This document shows, piece by piece, positions 36,619 through 46,234 of a DNA stretch of 64,000 nt. Under the pieces are notes generated by a model. It was given only the letters and a program-made list of their open reading frames with translations, did not search any database and was not told where the DNA came from. The stretch's first letter is position 1, and the number at the start of each line of letters is the position of its first letter. This DNA is from Candidatus Hydrogenedentota bacterium (GTDB lineage Bacteria > Hydrogenedentota > Hydrogenedentia > Hydrogenedentales > Hydrogenedentaceae): contig JAOAHN010000099.1 in the NCBI GenBank assembly GCA_026415215.1, forward strand, positions 21,758-85,757. Direction: 5' to 3'. The position numbers and the translations under genes are program-made.

Positions 36619-37728
36619 ATGCCTTACCCTCAGTTTGACAGAAAAAAAATAAAGTTTAAGCCGTTATCATTGAGGAAAGATAAAGTTTACATCGAAAAGG
36701 ATGCTGTTTACCCTGATGCGGAACCTTCCCGCGAATTAACTGAGAACGAAAACGAGGTCTTTGAATACCTATTGGAACAATTGATTAGTGCTAAAAAAGC
36801 CAACAAATCTCGTATGCTAACTTTCGGAGCTCATTCCATAAAAAATGGTTTGGCTCCGGTAATTATGCATTTAGTGGAGAACGGTTGGATAACTCACTTA
36901 GCAACAAACGGAGCGGGCATTATTCATGATTGGGAATTTAGTTATCAAGGACACAGCAGTGAAGATGTGAAAACTAATGTCCAAAAAGGTGAGTTTGGAA
37001 TTTGGGAGGAGACTGGCTTTTATCTAAATCTTGCTATTATTGTAGGCGCCTACGAAGGAAGAGGCTATGGGGAATCGGTAGGTACATTCGTCGAAAATGA
37101 AGGACTGTATATACCATCAAAAGAAGAGCTCATCGAAAAAATTAAAGATAGAGCAGAAGCGGAGCCCTATTATGCTTCGGCTTGTGCTGACCTCTTACAC
37201 GCCATAAAAACATTTTCCCTAAGAGACGGCTTCTTAAAAGTTCCCCATCTATATAAGAGATTTGGATTACAAGCATTCGCATATAGGAAAGGAATTCCTT
37301 TTACAGCACACCCTATGATTGGACATGACATTATATATACCCATCCCATGAACTGCTGTTCTGCTATTGGAAGAGCAGGGGAGAGGGACTTTCTTACTTT
37401 TGTTGAATCTGTGTACAATTTGGATGGAGGAGTATACTTGAGTATAGGTTCTGCTGTAATGTCACCTATGGTATTCGAAAAATCTTTATCAATGTGTCAA
37501 AATTTAGCTTTACAAAATGGAAAACCCATTACGAATCACCTCATAGTAGTTGTGGATTTACAAGAATCAAAATGGAATTGGGGAAACGGGGAGCCCCCAA
37601 TGAGTAGACCAGAATACTATCTCAGATTCAATAAATCATTCTCGAGAATGGGAGGGAGGTTTTTCTATTTAACGATGGACAACAGAGACTTTCTTTTACA
37701 CCTCGTCCGCAGGCTATGTAAAATCTAA
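36619..37728 (+). CDS. Deoxyhypusine-synthase-like family protein
   Basis: 369 residues, apparently cytoplasmic. Segments such as HLATNGAGIIHDWEFSYQG, followed by FGIWEETG, and the C-terminal GGVYLSIGSAVMSPMVFEKSL resemble the NAD-binding Rossmann blocks of deoxyhypusine synthase relatives found in bacteria. Bacteria lack eIF5A, so the substrate is probably a polyamine or is unknown. The match is from memory of motif patterns, not a search. An AAGGAA site lies before the ATG and the gene follows the GDPD gene by 14 nt. Confidence 0.5.
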   Translation: MPYPQFDRKKIKFKPLSLRKDKVYIEKDAVYPDAEPSRELTENENEVFEYLLEQLISAKKANKSRMLTFGAHSIKNGLAPVIMHLVENGWITHLATNGAGIIHDWEFSYQGHSSEDVKTNVQKGEFGIWEETGFYLNLAIIVGAYEGRGYGESVGTFVENEGLYIPSKEELIEKIKDRAEAEPYYASACADLLHAIKTFSLRDGFLKVPHLYKRFGLQAFAYRKGIPFTAHPMIGHDIIYTHPMNCCSAIGRAGERDFLTFVESVYNLDGGVYLSIGSAVMSPMVFEKSLSMCQNLALQNGKPITNHLIVVVDLQESKWNWGNGEPPMSRPEYYLRFNKSFSRMGGRFFYLTMDNRDFLLHLVRRLCKI

Positions 37729-38085
37729 AGATAAAGATTCCTTTATTTTATAAGACTTTGTGATATTAATTACTCTATAAGTGGTTCTATTTTTTTGTAT
37801 ATGAAATATTACATCATAAGTCATATTAATAACACATTGTTTGTTAGATACTTATCATAAAAAACTAATATTTATTATCATATTTTTAGAGGACAAAAAA
37901 AATGATATTGTTTCATTTATCAAGGTTAAAAGACCCAATCCCCAGAGACGAATTTAAAGTTTTCTGCTATATTTTTACTTAACATAATATATATTATCGG
38001 ACATATAATTATTCACATAAAAATCTATTACCATACAAAATAACAACCAGGATCCTCCCTGATGAATTAGCTACTTTAGCTCTCG
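37729..38085. other. AT-rich gap between convergent operons
   Basis: 357 bp with no plausible coding frame, tRNA or strong repeat. It separates the plus-strand alaS block from the minus-strand pheST-zapA block. The only structure I see is a weak hairpin at 38046-38063. Confidence 0.6.
38046..38063 (-). terminator. Weak candidate terminator of the pheST-zapA operon
   Basis: On the minus strand ATCAGG and CCTGGT pair around a 6-nt loop (one U-G pair), followed by TGTTATTTTG. It lies 22 nt after the zapA stop. The stem is short, so termination may be inefficient. Confidence 0.3.
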
Positions 38086-38418
38086 TTAAGATCTGTCAAT
38101 TCTCTTTTCTTCAGAATTATCCAACTGAGCTGTAATAGTATTAATCCGATCGTTAACTTCTTCAAGAATGCTTAAAATATTCTTTTTCAGGTTTCTCAAT
38201 TCTTCACTTAATAATTCCAATGAGACCAAAAAGTCATAAGCAGTCCTAATTGCAATCATTTGGGTCAGGAAAACTTGATACTCTTTATAAACACTGAACA
38301 TGTGTTTTTCCAATTTCTCGACTAATTTCAAAGTCAATTCTTTCGACTGAAAAATAGGTATAATAACTTCTGTGTTAAATATTTTGACTGAGATGGTTTT
38401 GTTATTTTCCTCACTCAT
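38086..38418 (-). CDS. zapA: ZapA-like cell division protein
   Basis: 110 residues. The N-terminus KTISVKIFNTEVIIP, then a long helix with MIAIRTAYDFLVSLELLSEEL and a coiled-coil tail, follows the ZapA pattern, which binds and bundles FtsZ. Position supports this: zapA is commonly found just downstream of pheT. Conservation is loose, so the call rests on pattern and context together. Confidence 0.55.
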   Translation of the reverse strand: MSEENNKTISVKIFNTEVIIPIFQSKELTLKLVEKLEKHMFSVYKEYQVFLTQMIAIRTAYDFLVSLELLSEELRNLKKNILSILEEVNDRINTITAQLDNSEEKRIDRS

Positions 38419-38432
38419 ACATTAATCAAATT

Positions 38433-38741
38433 TTACTTAATTAAGTGTTTTTCTAAACTTGAGATAAGCTCTATCATCTCATCTACTTTAACTGATAAAA
38501 GTTTGCAAACTTCAGAAATACGGTCGTATTTTTCTTTGGATTCCATAAATTGAGAAATCTCGTCTTTCACCCTCGAAAGTTCAGAGCTCACCTCCCAATG
38601 TTCCCTAATTTGTTTTTCTAATTTCTGTTCTAATATTTTTCTTTTCTCAATAAGAGACTCTACAGAATTTTCTAACTTTTCCAAAGATGAGAACAAATTT
38701 TCAACTGCCCGATCCAATATTTTTTCATCGAATTTGTGCAT
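38433..38741 (-). CDS. Small coiled-coil protein, ZapB-like in size and position
   Basis: 102 residues that are almost entirely predicted coiled coil, rich in Glu, Lys and Leu (LFSSLEKLENSVESLIEKRK). It starts inside the end of pheT (17-nt overlap) and ends 14 nt before the zapA-like gene. A division-related role is inferred only from this arrangement; no enzymatic motif is present. Confidence 0.5.
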   Translation of the reverse strand: MHKFDEKILDRAVENLFSSLEKLENSVESLIEKRKILEQKLEKQIREHWEVSSELSRVKDEISQFMESKEKYDRISEVCKLLSVKVDEMIELISSLEKHLIK

Positions 38742-41118
38742 TAAATTTCTTTGTTAGAGTATTTATAATGGTTTCCATAAGTGAATTGATTTCTTCATCT
38801 GTGAGAGTCTTCTCATTTGAGCAGAAGTTAAAAGACAAAGCAATACTTTTCTTGCCCTTAGGAACTTGGGAACCTTTGTAAACATCAAAAACATCTATTT
38901 TTCTTAGAACCCTCTCCCCTATTGGCTTCAATGATGTTATGATATCCGCGTAATCTACAGTTTCATCAACAAGTATAGCAAGGTCTCTTGATGTAGAGGG
39001 ATATTCAGAAACTTCTTTATATATTTTTCGCTTAGGTGTGGATGCAAGTAATTTATCTAAATAGAGCTCCGCAATGAAGGTGTTTTCTGAAATTTCGAGT
39101 TTATGTGAAATCTTCGGATTTAGCTTCCCTAAATAACCAGCAATTTCGTTTTTAACAACCAACTTAAGAGATTGGCCTTTGTGGAGAATAGGGAAATCGG
39201 TTTTTTCTATTTTATAAGAGACTGAAATCTCATCCAAAAGTTCTTCACACAACCCTTTCAAGTCAAAGAAATCAAAGAACTTTCTATCTTGATAACACCA
39301 AAGTCTAGGCTGAGCGTAGCCCATCAATAGTAAACATAATCTTTGGGGTTCATCTGGCAAGATGTCTGTTGGATTTGGCAAGAATACTGGGCCTATCTCG
39401 AAAATAGCTAATCTATCCTCAAGATGGTTTTTCTGAGCTATTGATAAAATATTAGGGATTATTGATGTTCTCATGGTTCGCAAATTCTTTGAAAGAGGAT
39501 TCTGAATCTCAACCATTTTCAGGAAAGATTCAGGAAACCCTAATTCCTCCACAATTTCTGGGTTAGAGAATGTCCATGAGAAACATTCTGTAAGCCCTTT
39601 ATTTACGAGAAAGCTTCGTATGTTATGTAACTTTTTAAAAGTGGTATCAAATGTGACCTCAGTCTGTCTAACTTTTGGTAAAGTGTGAGGGATGCGATCA
39701 TATCCATAAAACCTTGCTATCTCTTCAATTAAGTCTTCTTCCAAAGAGACATCGTGTCTCCATGATGGCACTTGAACCTCCACCTCTGTATTAGTCTCTC
39801 GTTTGATTGAAAATCCGAGATTTGTAAGAATAGATTTTTGATATTGTTTTTCGACATCTACACCGAGTCGTTTTTTAGTTCTTTCATATCTTAGTTTAAC
39901 TATTTTACTTTCCATCTTAACTGGGTATACATCGATGACACCTTTCAAAACTCTACCACCTGCTATTCTTTGAATTAATGAGGTAGCTCTGTTAATTGCC
40001 CAAATAACGATATTAGGATCGGCACCTCTTTGGAAATGTTGAGCAGCTTCAGTTAATAGACTGTGCGCCTTTGCAGTTCTTCTAATAGAAACAGGATTAA
40101 AATAAGCACTTTCTAAGAAAACATCTATAGTATTATTATCCACCTCACTATCAGCCCCACCCATAATTCCAGCAAGAGCTTGGGGAATCTGCCCGTCCGC
40201 TATCACCATTTGGTCTGGTTTGAGTTCCCTGATTTCACCATAGAGAGTCCGTATAGTCTCTCCTAACCTTGCCAATCTAACTACAATTCTTTTTTCATTT
40301 AGTTTATTTAGATCAAAGGCGTGTAACGGATGTCCACATTCAAGTAAAACGAAGTTTGTAATGTCAACTACATTATTAATGGGTCTTTGACCTGCGGAAA
40401 CTAACTTTCTTTCAAGCCACTCAGGAGATGGTGCTACTTTTACACCTTTAATTACTCTACCAGCGTATCTAGGACATAACTCGGGACATTCTATAGTAAC
40501 ATTAGAAATTGAGATAGCTTCTTCATCGTCCTCAAAAAATTGGAAAGAAGGAATTTTTAATGGGAGATTATAATAAGCACAAATTTCTCTTGCTAATCCT
40601 ATGTAGCTAGCCCAGTCTCCTCTGTTGGGAGTAATCTCTATTTCAAATATTACATCATTTAATCCCAACACCTCTCTAATATCTAAACCTATGGGAGTTG
40701 ACGGGTCTAAAATCATCAAGCCTTCAGCATCATCAGCTACACCTAATTCTGCAGGAGAGCACATCATTCCGAAGGACTCAACGCCTCTCATCTTTCTTCG
40801 AGTTATCTTAATCCCACCAGGTAGGGTAGCTCCGTCAAGAGCGGTTGGAACTTTATCTCCCACCTTCATATTTTTAGCACCGCAAATAATCTGTAAAGGT
40901 TCTCCTTTACCTATATCTGTTTTACAAACTACAAGTTTATCTGCTTGTGGATGAGGATTTATCTCAAGTATTTTGCCTACAACTACATTATCAATGTTTT
41001 TACCAGGCTCATGTATAGATTCTATTTCTAATCCAAGCATCGTTAACTTTTCAGCGAGTTCTTTAGGCGAGACTGGAATATCACAATATTCCTTCAGCCA
41101 GTTATAAGATATTTTCAT
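38725..41118 (-). CDS. pheT: Phenylalanyl-tRNA synthetase beta subunit
   Basis: 797 residues. The tRNA-binding EMAP-like domain (VVGKILEINPHPQADKLVVC), the B3/B4 editing region (PITPNRGDW-like segment EITPNRGDWASYIG, then FVLLECGHPLHAFDL), the B5 domain and the C-terminal anticodon-binding FDX domain (SEYPSTSRDLAILVDE) are all in order. Partner of PheS in an alpha2-beta2 enzyme. It begins 1 nt after the pheS stop. Complete and of normal length. Confidence 0.97.
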   Translation of the reverse strand: MKISYNWLKEYCDIPVSPKELAEKLTMLGLEIESIHEPGKNIDNVVVGKILEINPHPQADKLVVCKTDIGKGEPLQIICGAKNMKVGDKVPTALDGATLPGGIKITRRKMRGVESFGMMCSPAELGVADDAEGLMILDPSTPIGLDIREVLGLNDVIFEIEITPNRGDWASYIGLAREICAYYNLPLKIPSFQFFEDDEEAISISNVTIECPELCPRYAGRVIKGVKVAPSPEWLERKLVSAGQRPINNVVDITNFVLLECGHPLHAFDLNKLNEKRIVVRLARLGETIRTLYGEIRELKPDQMVIADGQIPQALAGIMGGADSEVDNNTIDVFLESAYFNPVSIRRTAKAHSLLTEAAQHFQRGADPNIVIWAINRATSLIQRIAGGRVLKGVIDVYPVKMESKIVKLRYERTKKRLGVDVEKQYQKSILTNLGFSIKRETNTEVEVQVPSWRHDVSLEEDLIEEIARFYGYDRIPHTLPKVRQTEVTFDTTFKKLHNIRSFLVNKGLTECFSWTFSNPEIVEELGFPESFLKMVEIQNPLSKNLRTMRTSIIPNILSIAQKNHLEDRLAIFEIGPVFLPNPTDILPDEPQRLCLLLMGYAQPRLWCYQDRKFFDFFDLKGLCEELLDEISVSYKIEKTDFPILHKGQSLKLVVKNEIAGYLGKLNPKISHKLEISENTFIAELYLDKLLASTPKRKIYKEVSEYPSTSRDLAILVDETVDYADIITSLKPIGERVLRKIDVFDVYKGSQVPKGKKSIALSFNFCSNEKTLTDEEINSLMETIINTLTKKFNAQIR

Positions 41119-41119
41119 A

Positions 41120-42136
41120 TCAGAACTGCTCCAAAAACCTTATGTTGTTATCAAATAGTAAATTTATCGAAGGTATAGCATATTTGAGCATAGCCATTCT
41201 ATCTATACCGAACCCGAAAGCATAGCCCTGATATTTTTCATTATCATAGCCAGCGTAACTGAATACCACTGGATGAACCATTCCGCAACCCAGAATTTCT
41301 AACCACCCGGTATTTTTGCAAATTCTACAACCTTTTCCCATACAAACAGTGCAAGAAATGTCCATCTCTGCAGAAGGCTCAGTAAAAGGGAAATAATGTG
41401 GTCTGAATCTTACTTTTGTTTCTTCCCCAAAGAACTTTTTAACGAAATACATTAGCGTTCCCTTGAGGTCAGCAAAAGTGACATCTTCATCTACCAATAA
41501 TCCTTCCATCTGATTAAACATAGGGCTATGACTTGCATCGTTATCTACTCTGTATACTCTTCCAGGAACTACGACAGCAACAGGAGGTTCAGTCTTTTCC
41601 ATTACCCGCATCTGGACAGGTGAGGTATGAGTTCTGAGAACAATGCCAGGCTTTATATAGAATGTATCATGAGTATCTCTCGCGGGATGGTCAGAGGGGG
41701 TGTTTAAACTTTCAAAATTATAATATTCAGTCTCTACCTCTGGACCAGAAGCCACCTGAAAGCCCATTTGAATAAATATGTCTACTATTTCGTTCATTAC
41801 ACGGTTTATTACATGCATGTGTCCCTTACCAAGAGATCTTCCTGGCAAGGAAATATCTACTTTCTCGGTTTCGAGCTTTCTTTGAAATTCCTTCTCCAAT
41901 AGTTCTTTTTTCTTTGTTTCAACTGCTTCGGTTATGAAATCCCTAATTTCATTTGCTTTATTTCCTACAATAGGTCTTTCCTCTGGGGGTAGAGAACCAA
42001 GTTTTTTCAAAATTTCAGTAACCTTGCCTTTTTTTCCCAAAAACTCTACCCTTATTTGTTCCAAATCTTCCAATAGCTCTACAGTGCTTATTTTAGCTAT
42101 AGCTGTGTGTTTTATATTTTCTAGTTCCGCAATCAT
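41120..42136 (-). CDS. pheS: Phenylalanyl-tRNA synthetase alpha subunit
   Basis: 338 residues from the ATG at 42136, chosen because GAGG lies about 8 nt before it; a GTG at 42151 would itself overlap that GAGG. The N-terminal coiled coil and the class II core (DTHDTFYI, VYRVDNDASHSPMFNQMEG, RPHYFPFTEPSAEMD, YAFGFGIDRMAML) are clear. A cysteine-rich insert, CTVCMGKGCRICKNTGWLEI, occupies the usual position. Confidence 0.97.
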   Translation of the reverse strand: MIAELENIKHTAIAKISTVELLEDLEQIRVEFLGKKGKVTEILKKLGSLPPEERPIVGNKANEIRDFITEAVETKKKELLEKEFQRKLETEKVDISLPGRSLGKGHMHVINRVMNEIVDIFIQMGFQVASGPEVETEYYNFESLNTPSDHPARDTHDTFYIKPGIVLRTHTSPVQMRVMEKTEPPVAVVVPGRVYRVDNDASHSPMFNQMEGLLVDEDVTFADLKGTLMYFVKKFFGEETKVRFRPHYFPFTEPSAEMDISCTVCMGKGCRICKNTGWLEILGCGMVHPVVFSYAGYDNEKYQGYAFGFGIDRMAMLKYAIPSINLLFDNNIRFLEQF

Positions 42137-42165
42137 TTTTAATATCCTCACATTACCATAATAAT

Positions 42166-42837
42166 CTACCCGAATATTGCTCTACCTAATCTCACTTCTG
42201 TAGCACCTTCCTCTACTGCAATTTCATAATCATCTGACATACCCATGGATAATTCTCTAAGATTATACCTCTCGCCCAATTCTCTTAGAGTTCCAAAAAT
42301 TTTCCTCAACTCAATCTCGTTAGCATTTAATGGAGCAATAGTCATAAACCCCCTTACATAAAGGTTGGACAGGCACCTCATATTATCAAAAGCCTCGTCA
42401 AGCTGTTCAATTGAGAAACCGTGCTTGGTAATCTCCCCAGAAACATTTACCTGAATTAACACAGGCAGTTTATCTAATCCCTTCTCTTTTGCCCTTTTAT
42501 TTAATGTCTCCCCTACCTCTATTCTATCCACGGAGTCAACAAAACTACATACAGAGAGAATGTCAGGGATTTTCCTCCTTTGAATAGTCCCGACCATATG
42601 CCAAAGAATATCTGACGAAAAACTTCGAGATTTTTCCAAAATAGACTCTATTCTATTTTCCCCAAAGTGTCTCAAACCCAAATCATAAACAACCTTTATT
42701 GCATCTACAGATGCATTTTTTGTTATCGCTACAATTCTAACAGTCCTATCAGGAAAAATACTCTTAGCCTTAGCCTTTTCGATATTTTCGAAAATTTTAC
42801 TTATGTTAGTCTTAATATTTTCAACAATCGATGGCAT
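42166..42837 (-). CDS. yggS: PLP homeostasis protein (YggS/PROSC family)
   Basis: 223 residues of the alanine-racemase-like barrel: IVAITKNASVDAI with the PLP lysine near residue 40, FGENRIESILEK, ILWHMVGTIQRRK, and LSMGMSDDYEIAVEEGATEVRLG. The usual WHFIGxLQxNK reads WHMVGTIQRRK. Keeps free pyridoxal phosphate in check; no catalytic activity is expected. It is read with pheST, 29 nt upstream of pheS. Confidence 0.93.
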   Translation of the reverse strand: MPSIVENIKTNISKIFENIEKAKAKSIFPDRTVRIVAITKNASVDAIKVVYDLGLRHFGENRIESILEKSRSFSSDILWHMVGTIQRRKIPDILSVCSFVDSVDRIEVGETLNKRAKEKGLDKLPVLIQVNVSGEITKHGFSIEQLDEAFDNMRCLSNLYVRGFMTIAPLNANEIELRKIFGTLRELGERYNLRELSMGMSDDYEIAVEEGATEVRLGRAIFG

Positions 42838-42851
42838 ATCATTAATTTTTT

Positions 42852-44303
42852 TTAAGTTTTGTTAATCGCAAGGGGCTCCTCAGGCATCCCTTGACACTTT
42901 TCACCTTCTGCTTTTCTCAAAACGGCTTTTCGCTCTGAAACAGTAAGAGGAATACCCCCTTCCTGCTTTATTTTAATAATCATATCTGATGCCTCATCAA
43001 AATTACTTGGGCTCTCCCAACGAGCTTTGTCAAGCACTGCTACTGCCTCCAAATACCTACCCTCCTCGTATAAATCCATTGCTTCCATAAACAGCAGTCT
43101 ATAATCACCATACGGATCGTTTTCCTCGTCTCTTAGTTTCCCCCATATCTCTCTTGCCTTTTGTTTGTATTCTTTTGCTAAACTGATTTTTTTCTCTCTT
43201 TCTTCAGTCGAATTTTCTTTACTCGCTTCAGCCAAGAGTGTTTTTGCCTTTTCCTCGTAAATCTTTCCTTGATTCCTTAATATGAAGCGAGGTGCTACGG
43301 GATTATCGGGAAACCTTTTCATATAGTCTTGCCAACCTTCAAGTGCTTTCTCATACTCTCCATTGAGTTCTAAGCATATGTATAGCTGTCTCCGAACCCA
43401 TCTTTCATGGGGGACTTTAACTGCTTCGGTTAGATACTTAACCGCATTCTGATAGTCATTCAGTTTGTTTTTATAGATTGCAAAGCCTAAATCGAAGTAT
43501 AACCTATACTCTCTGGGATTATGACGGATACCCCTTTTCAGAAAATCTATGCCCAGATAGTAAAATGTCTCTTTTTCCCCGAGGCATGCATTGTATTTTT
43601 GACTCCATTTTTTTAAATGTTGGGGGGTATCCGGAAGTTTAGCAGTAGCATTGTAGGCTAAGTGCCAAGCCCCTATTAAGTATGCCTCTACAAAATTAGG
43701 GTCCAATGCTACGCATGTTCTCATGAGTGGAACCATTCTATATAACAGTCCTTGATGCCAATATCTATCGACCTCTAACCAGATAAGGCCTGCTGCTATT
43801 TTCCTAAAGCCAAAGAACAAATTGAATATATTTACTCCACTCGCTTGTGCTTCTGCATACCCTATTTCTCTGCCGTATTGAATTTTTCCTTCTCTAAGGC
43901 ATTTGAAAAACTCATTTCTAACATCTTTTATCGATGGTGAAGTAACAACCTCCCAGATAATATAGTCGTAAGCCATGTTTCCTATTAAATCCGAGAGATT
44001 CTCGGATGGCGATTTTGAAGGGGCAATTTCTCGAGCCACTTCCTCATTATTCATCAACATCTGCATTGCTATTTCAGCAGTCTTCGCAAACAGTTGTAAA
44101 TCCACATATTTATTTGTAGAGTCGTCTTTACTTTCAGACTTTTCGAATAACCTTACTTGTGTCCCTACTGCTTGGAGCCATCTGTAGAATTTTTCACAAT
44201 CTCTAATGAACTCTATTCTCCTCCCTTGGATGGAACCCAATACAAAAGTCAATATAAGAAATATAAGTAAAAATAAATTTATGACTCTTTCATTCATTAT
44301 CAA
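42852..44303 (-). CDS. TPR-repeat protein with N-terminal membrane anchor
   Basis: 483 residues. One hydrophobic segment (about 8-24) then a helical body with TPR-like repeats, the clearest at about 285-330 (YRLYFDLGFAIYKNKLNDYQ, ALEGWQDYMKRFPDNP) and again near 405-440. The family is unknown to me. It follows the ABC-2 permease by 9 nt and probably works with that exporter or at the cell envelope. Start is TTG at 44303 with GAGGG 6 nt before it; an ATG at 44297 is the alternative. Confidence 0.75.
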   Translation of the reverse strand: MIMNERVINLFLLIFLILTFVLGSIQGRRIEFIRDCEKFYRWLQAVGTQVRLFEKSESKDDSTNKYVDLQLFAKTAEIAMQMLMNNEEVAREIAPSKSPSENLSDLIGNMAYDYIIWEVVTSPSIKDVRNEFFKCLREGKIQYGREIGYAEAQASGVNIFNLFFGFRKIAAGLIWLEVDRYWHQGLLYRMVPLMRTCVALDPNFVEAYLIGAWHLAYNATAKLPDTPQHLKKWSQKYNACLGEKETFYYLGIDFLKRGIRHNPREYRLYFDLGFAIYKNKLNDYQNAVKYLTEAVKVPHERWVRRQLYICLELNGEYEKALEGWQDYMKRFPDNPVAPRFILRNQGKIYEEKAKTLLAEASKENSTEEREKKISLAKEYKQKAREIWGKLRDEENDPYGDYRLLFMEAMDLYEEGRYLEAVAVLDKARWESPSNFDEASDMIIKIKQEGGIPLTVSERKAVLRKAEGEKCQGMPEEPLAINKT

Positions 44304-44312
44304 GACTTTCCC

Positions 44313-45155
44313 TCATACTTCTCTTTTTCTGAAAATCCAATAAGCTATTATATATCCACTGACAGCATAAATAAGGGCGTATAAGACAAGCTGAGGAATA
44401 AGAACATCGGTAGGAGGGTCATTAGGTTGGGAATTAACAATCTGAGTTTTTAAGCTAAACCTTTGTAAGTTTGGTAAGATGTTCCATAAAATATAAGCCA
44501 AGTAGCCTATAAGAGAATCTAAGAATTCACCAGTTTGACCTGACCGATTATATACATCTTTGAGATATTCAGTAAGACTTCCGGTTATATATATGAAAAG
44601 GCCTGCTATCGTAGGTAGAACAGAGGAACTGGAGGCACACGCTACAGCAAAAGTTAGTGCAGAGACAATCAAAAACTCAAAGTATGTTAAAAACACAGAC
44701 CACAAAAGCAGAGTAGGTAATATCCTTTGTTTTATGTACAGAGCCACAAAAAACAGTCCACCCATTAAACATAAATTCATGATGATTATGAGCTGAGCAC
44801 CCAAAAACTTCCCTAATAAGTACTGAAATCTTCTTACAGGTTTAGAAAGAACTGTATATATTATTCTGTTTTCTACTTCTACAGGGACAACAGAAGCAGA
44901 TATAAAAATTGTAATTAACACACCAAAAATAGAGATGGTAGTAACACATATATCTTTTATAAGTTTCAAATCCATGTCCGTTGTAACATCCCCTACTGTG
45001 GCTTGATTCAAAAAGGATGTCATAAATGTAGCGCCAAAGATAACTAATAAACTTAGTATTAAGAAACCAACTAATGTTTTTCTTCTGAGCCCCTCTCTCC
45101 ATGTGTACACAGCAATATACCAAGGTCCCTTGACAAACTCAATGACTTTACTCAT
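44313..45155 (-). CDS. ABC-2 type transporter permease
   Basis: 280 residues with about six membrane segments, including TLVGFLILSLLVIFGATFMTS, CVTTISIFGVLITIFISASV and the C-terminal VLYALIYAVSGYIIAYWIF. The block VPVEVENRIIYTVLSKPVRR is typical of ABC-2 permeases of the CcmB/NosY/GldF kind. It overlaps the ATPase gene by 8 nt. The transported substrate is unknown. Confidence 0.88.
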   Translation of the reverse strand: MSKVIEFVKGPWYIAVYTWREGLRRKTLVGFLILSLLVIFGATFMTSFLNQATVGDVTTDMDLKLIKDICVTTISIFGVLITIFISASVVPVEVENRIIYTVLSKPVRRFQYLLGKFLGAQLIIIMNLCLMGGLFFVALYIKQRILPTLLLWSVFLTYFEFLIVSALTFAVACASSSSVLPTIAGLFIYITGSLTEYLKDVYNRSGQTGEFLDSLIGYLAYILWNILPNLQRFSLKTQIVNSQPNDPPTDVLIPQLVLYALIYAVSGYIIAYWIFRKREV

Positions 45156-46113
45156 TTTTTGTTCTCCGTTCTGCTTCAGCAGAAGTTATCACCCTAACGA
45201 ACAATTCTTCTAAACTTTCTCTTCTCGGCGTTATCTTAACTAAAGAAAGTCCTACAGACCGTCCTAATTCAATTACATTATAAATATCATCGTCAGACTT
45301 AGCTCTCAGAAAGACTTTAGAATCTATTTGGTCAAAAATCTCTCCTCCTTTATCTATGATAATTTTTATTTTATCTTCTGTGGCGTTTGCAAACTCTACT
45401 ATTCTGTCCTTAATTTCAAGAAGTTCATCCAGAGTTCCAGATACCCTGAGAACTCCGTCAAACAGGATTCCTACCCTATTTGATATCATCTCCACTTCAA
45501 GAAGTTCATGACTGGATATAAACAAAGTTTTTCCTTCATCCCTCAAACGGGCAAGTATATCTCTGATTTCCTTTCTAGCTATAGGGTCCAAACCTGTAGT
45601 AGGTTCATCCAAAATTAGTATCTTAGGGTCGCTTATGAGAGCTTGCGCTAAACCAATTCTTTGCCGCATACCTTTTGAATACCCCTTTAACATTCTCCTT
45701 CGCGCATGTGTCATACCAACAAGATCGAGAACATAATCTACCCGCTTGCGCAGTTCTCTACCTGTCAAACCATAGAGCTGACCATAAAAATGGAGAATTT
45801 CTTCGCCTCTTAGAAAATCGGGGTAGAATGCACCCTCTGGAAGGTAACCGATGTTTTTCTTTACAGCTGGCGAATTGATATCTGAAGTTCCTAAAACAAA
45901 AATTTCTCCATAGGTGGGAAATATTAAACCCAGTAATAATTTTATTGTAGTAGTTTTACCCGAACCATTAGGTCCTAAATATCCGAATATTTCCCCACTA
46001 TAAATTTCCAAATCTAAGTCTATGAGAGCTTTAACCTCCTCCCCCCTAAATCCTGTCTCATATATTTTAGTGAGTTTTGTTGTTTTTATAATCGGCTCTT
46101 GGCTTACACTCAT
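45148..46113 (-). CDS. ABC transporter ATP-binding protein
   Basis: 321 residues. Walker A GYLGPNGSGKTTTIKL (about 45-60), signature YSKGMRQRIGLAQAL, Walker B ILILDEPTTGLDP and the switch His in FISSHELLEVE are all intact. The ~90-residue C-terminal extension is usual for ATPases of ABC-2 exporters with drug or lipid-linked substrates. It is the first gene of the operon ending at zapA, and a good promoter lies upstream. Confidence 0.94.
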   Translation of the reverse strand: MSVSQEPIIKTTKLTKIYETGFRGEEVKALIDLDLEIYSGEIFGYLGPNGSGKTTTIKLLLGLIFPTYGEIFVLGTSDINSPAVKKNIGYLPEGAFYPDFLRGEEILHFYGQLYGLTGRELRKRVDYVLDLVGMTHARRRMLKGYSKGMRQRIGLAQALISDPKILILDEPTTGLDPIARKEIRDILARLRDEGKTLFISSHELLEVEMISNRVGILFDGVLRVSGTLDELLEIKDRIVEFANATEDKIKIIIDKGGEIFDQIDSKVFLRAKSDDDIYNVIELGRSVGLSLVKITPRRESLEELFVRVITSAEAERRTKNE

Positions 46114-46187
46114 AAATAAACAAACCTTCTGCTATAAAAAATGAGATACTTTCTGCCCACTCTATTGAAAAATTCTAAAGTAGTAAG

Positions 46188-46217
46188 ATAATACCCAAGA
46201 TTTATACTTCTTTTCAA
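46188..46217 (-). promoter_or_regulatory. Sigma-70-type promoter for the ABC-yggS-pheST operon
   Basis: On the minus strand TTGAAA (46212-46217) and TATTAT (46188-46193) are separated by 18 nt, and the ATPase gene starts about 75 nt downstream. Confidence 0.55.
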
Positions 46218-46234
46218 AATATTCAGTTTTTGTA

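Noticed and set aside
37729..38085. Possible small gene, attachment site or origin in the AT-rich 357-bp gap.
   Set aside because: No start with ribosome-binding site, no DnaA-box cluster, no direct repeats flanking it and no tRNA-like end.
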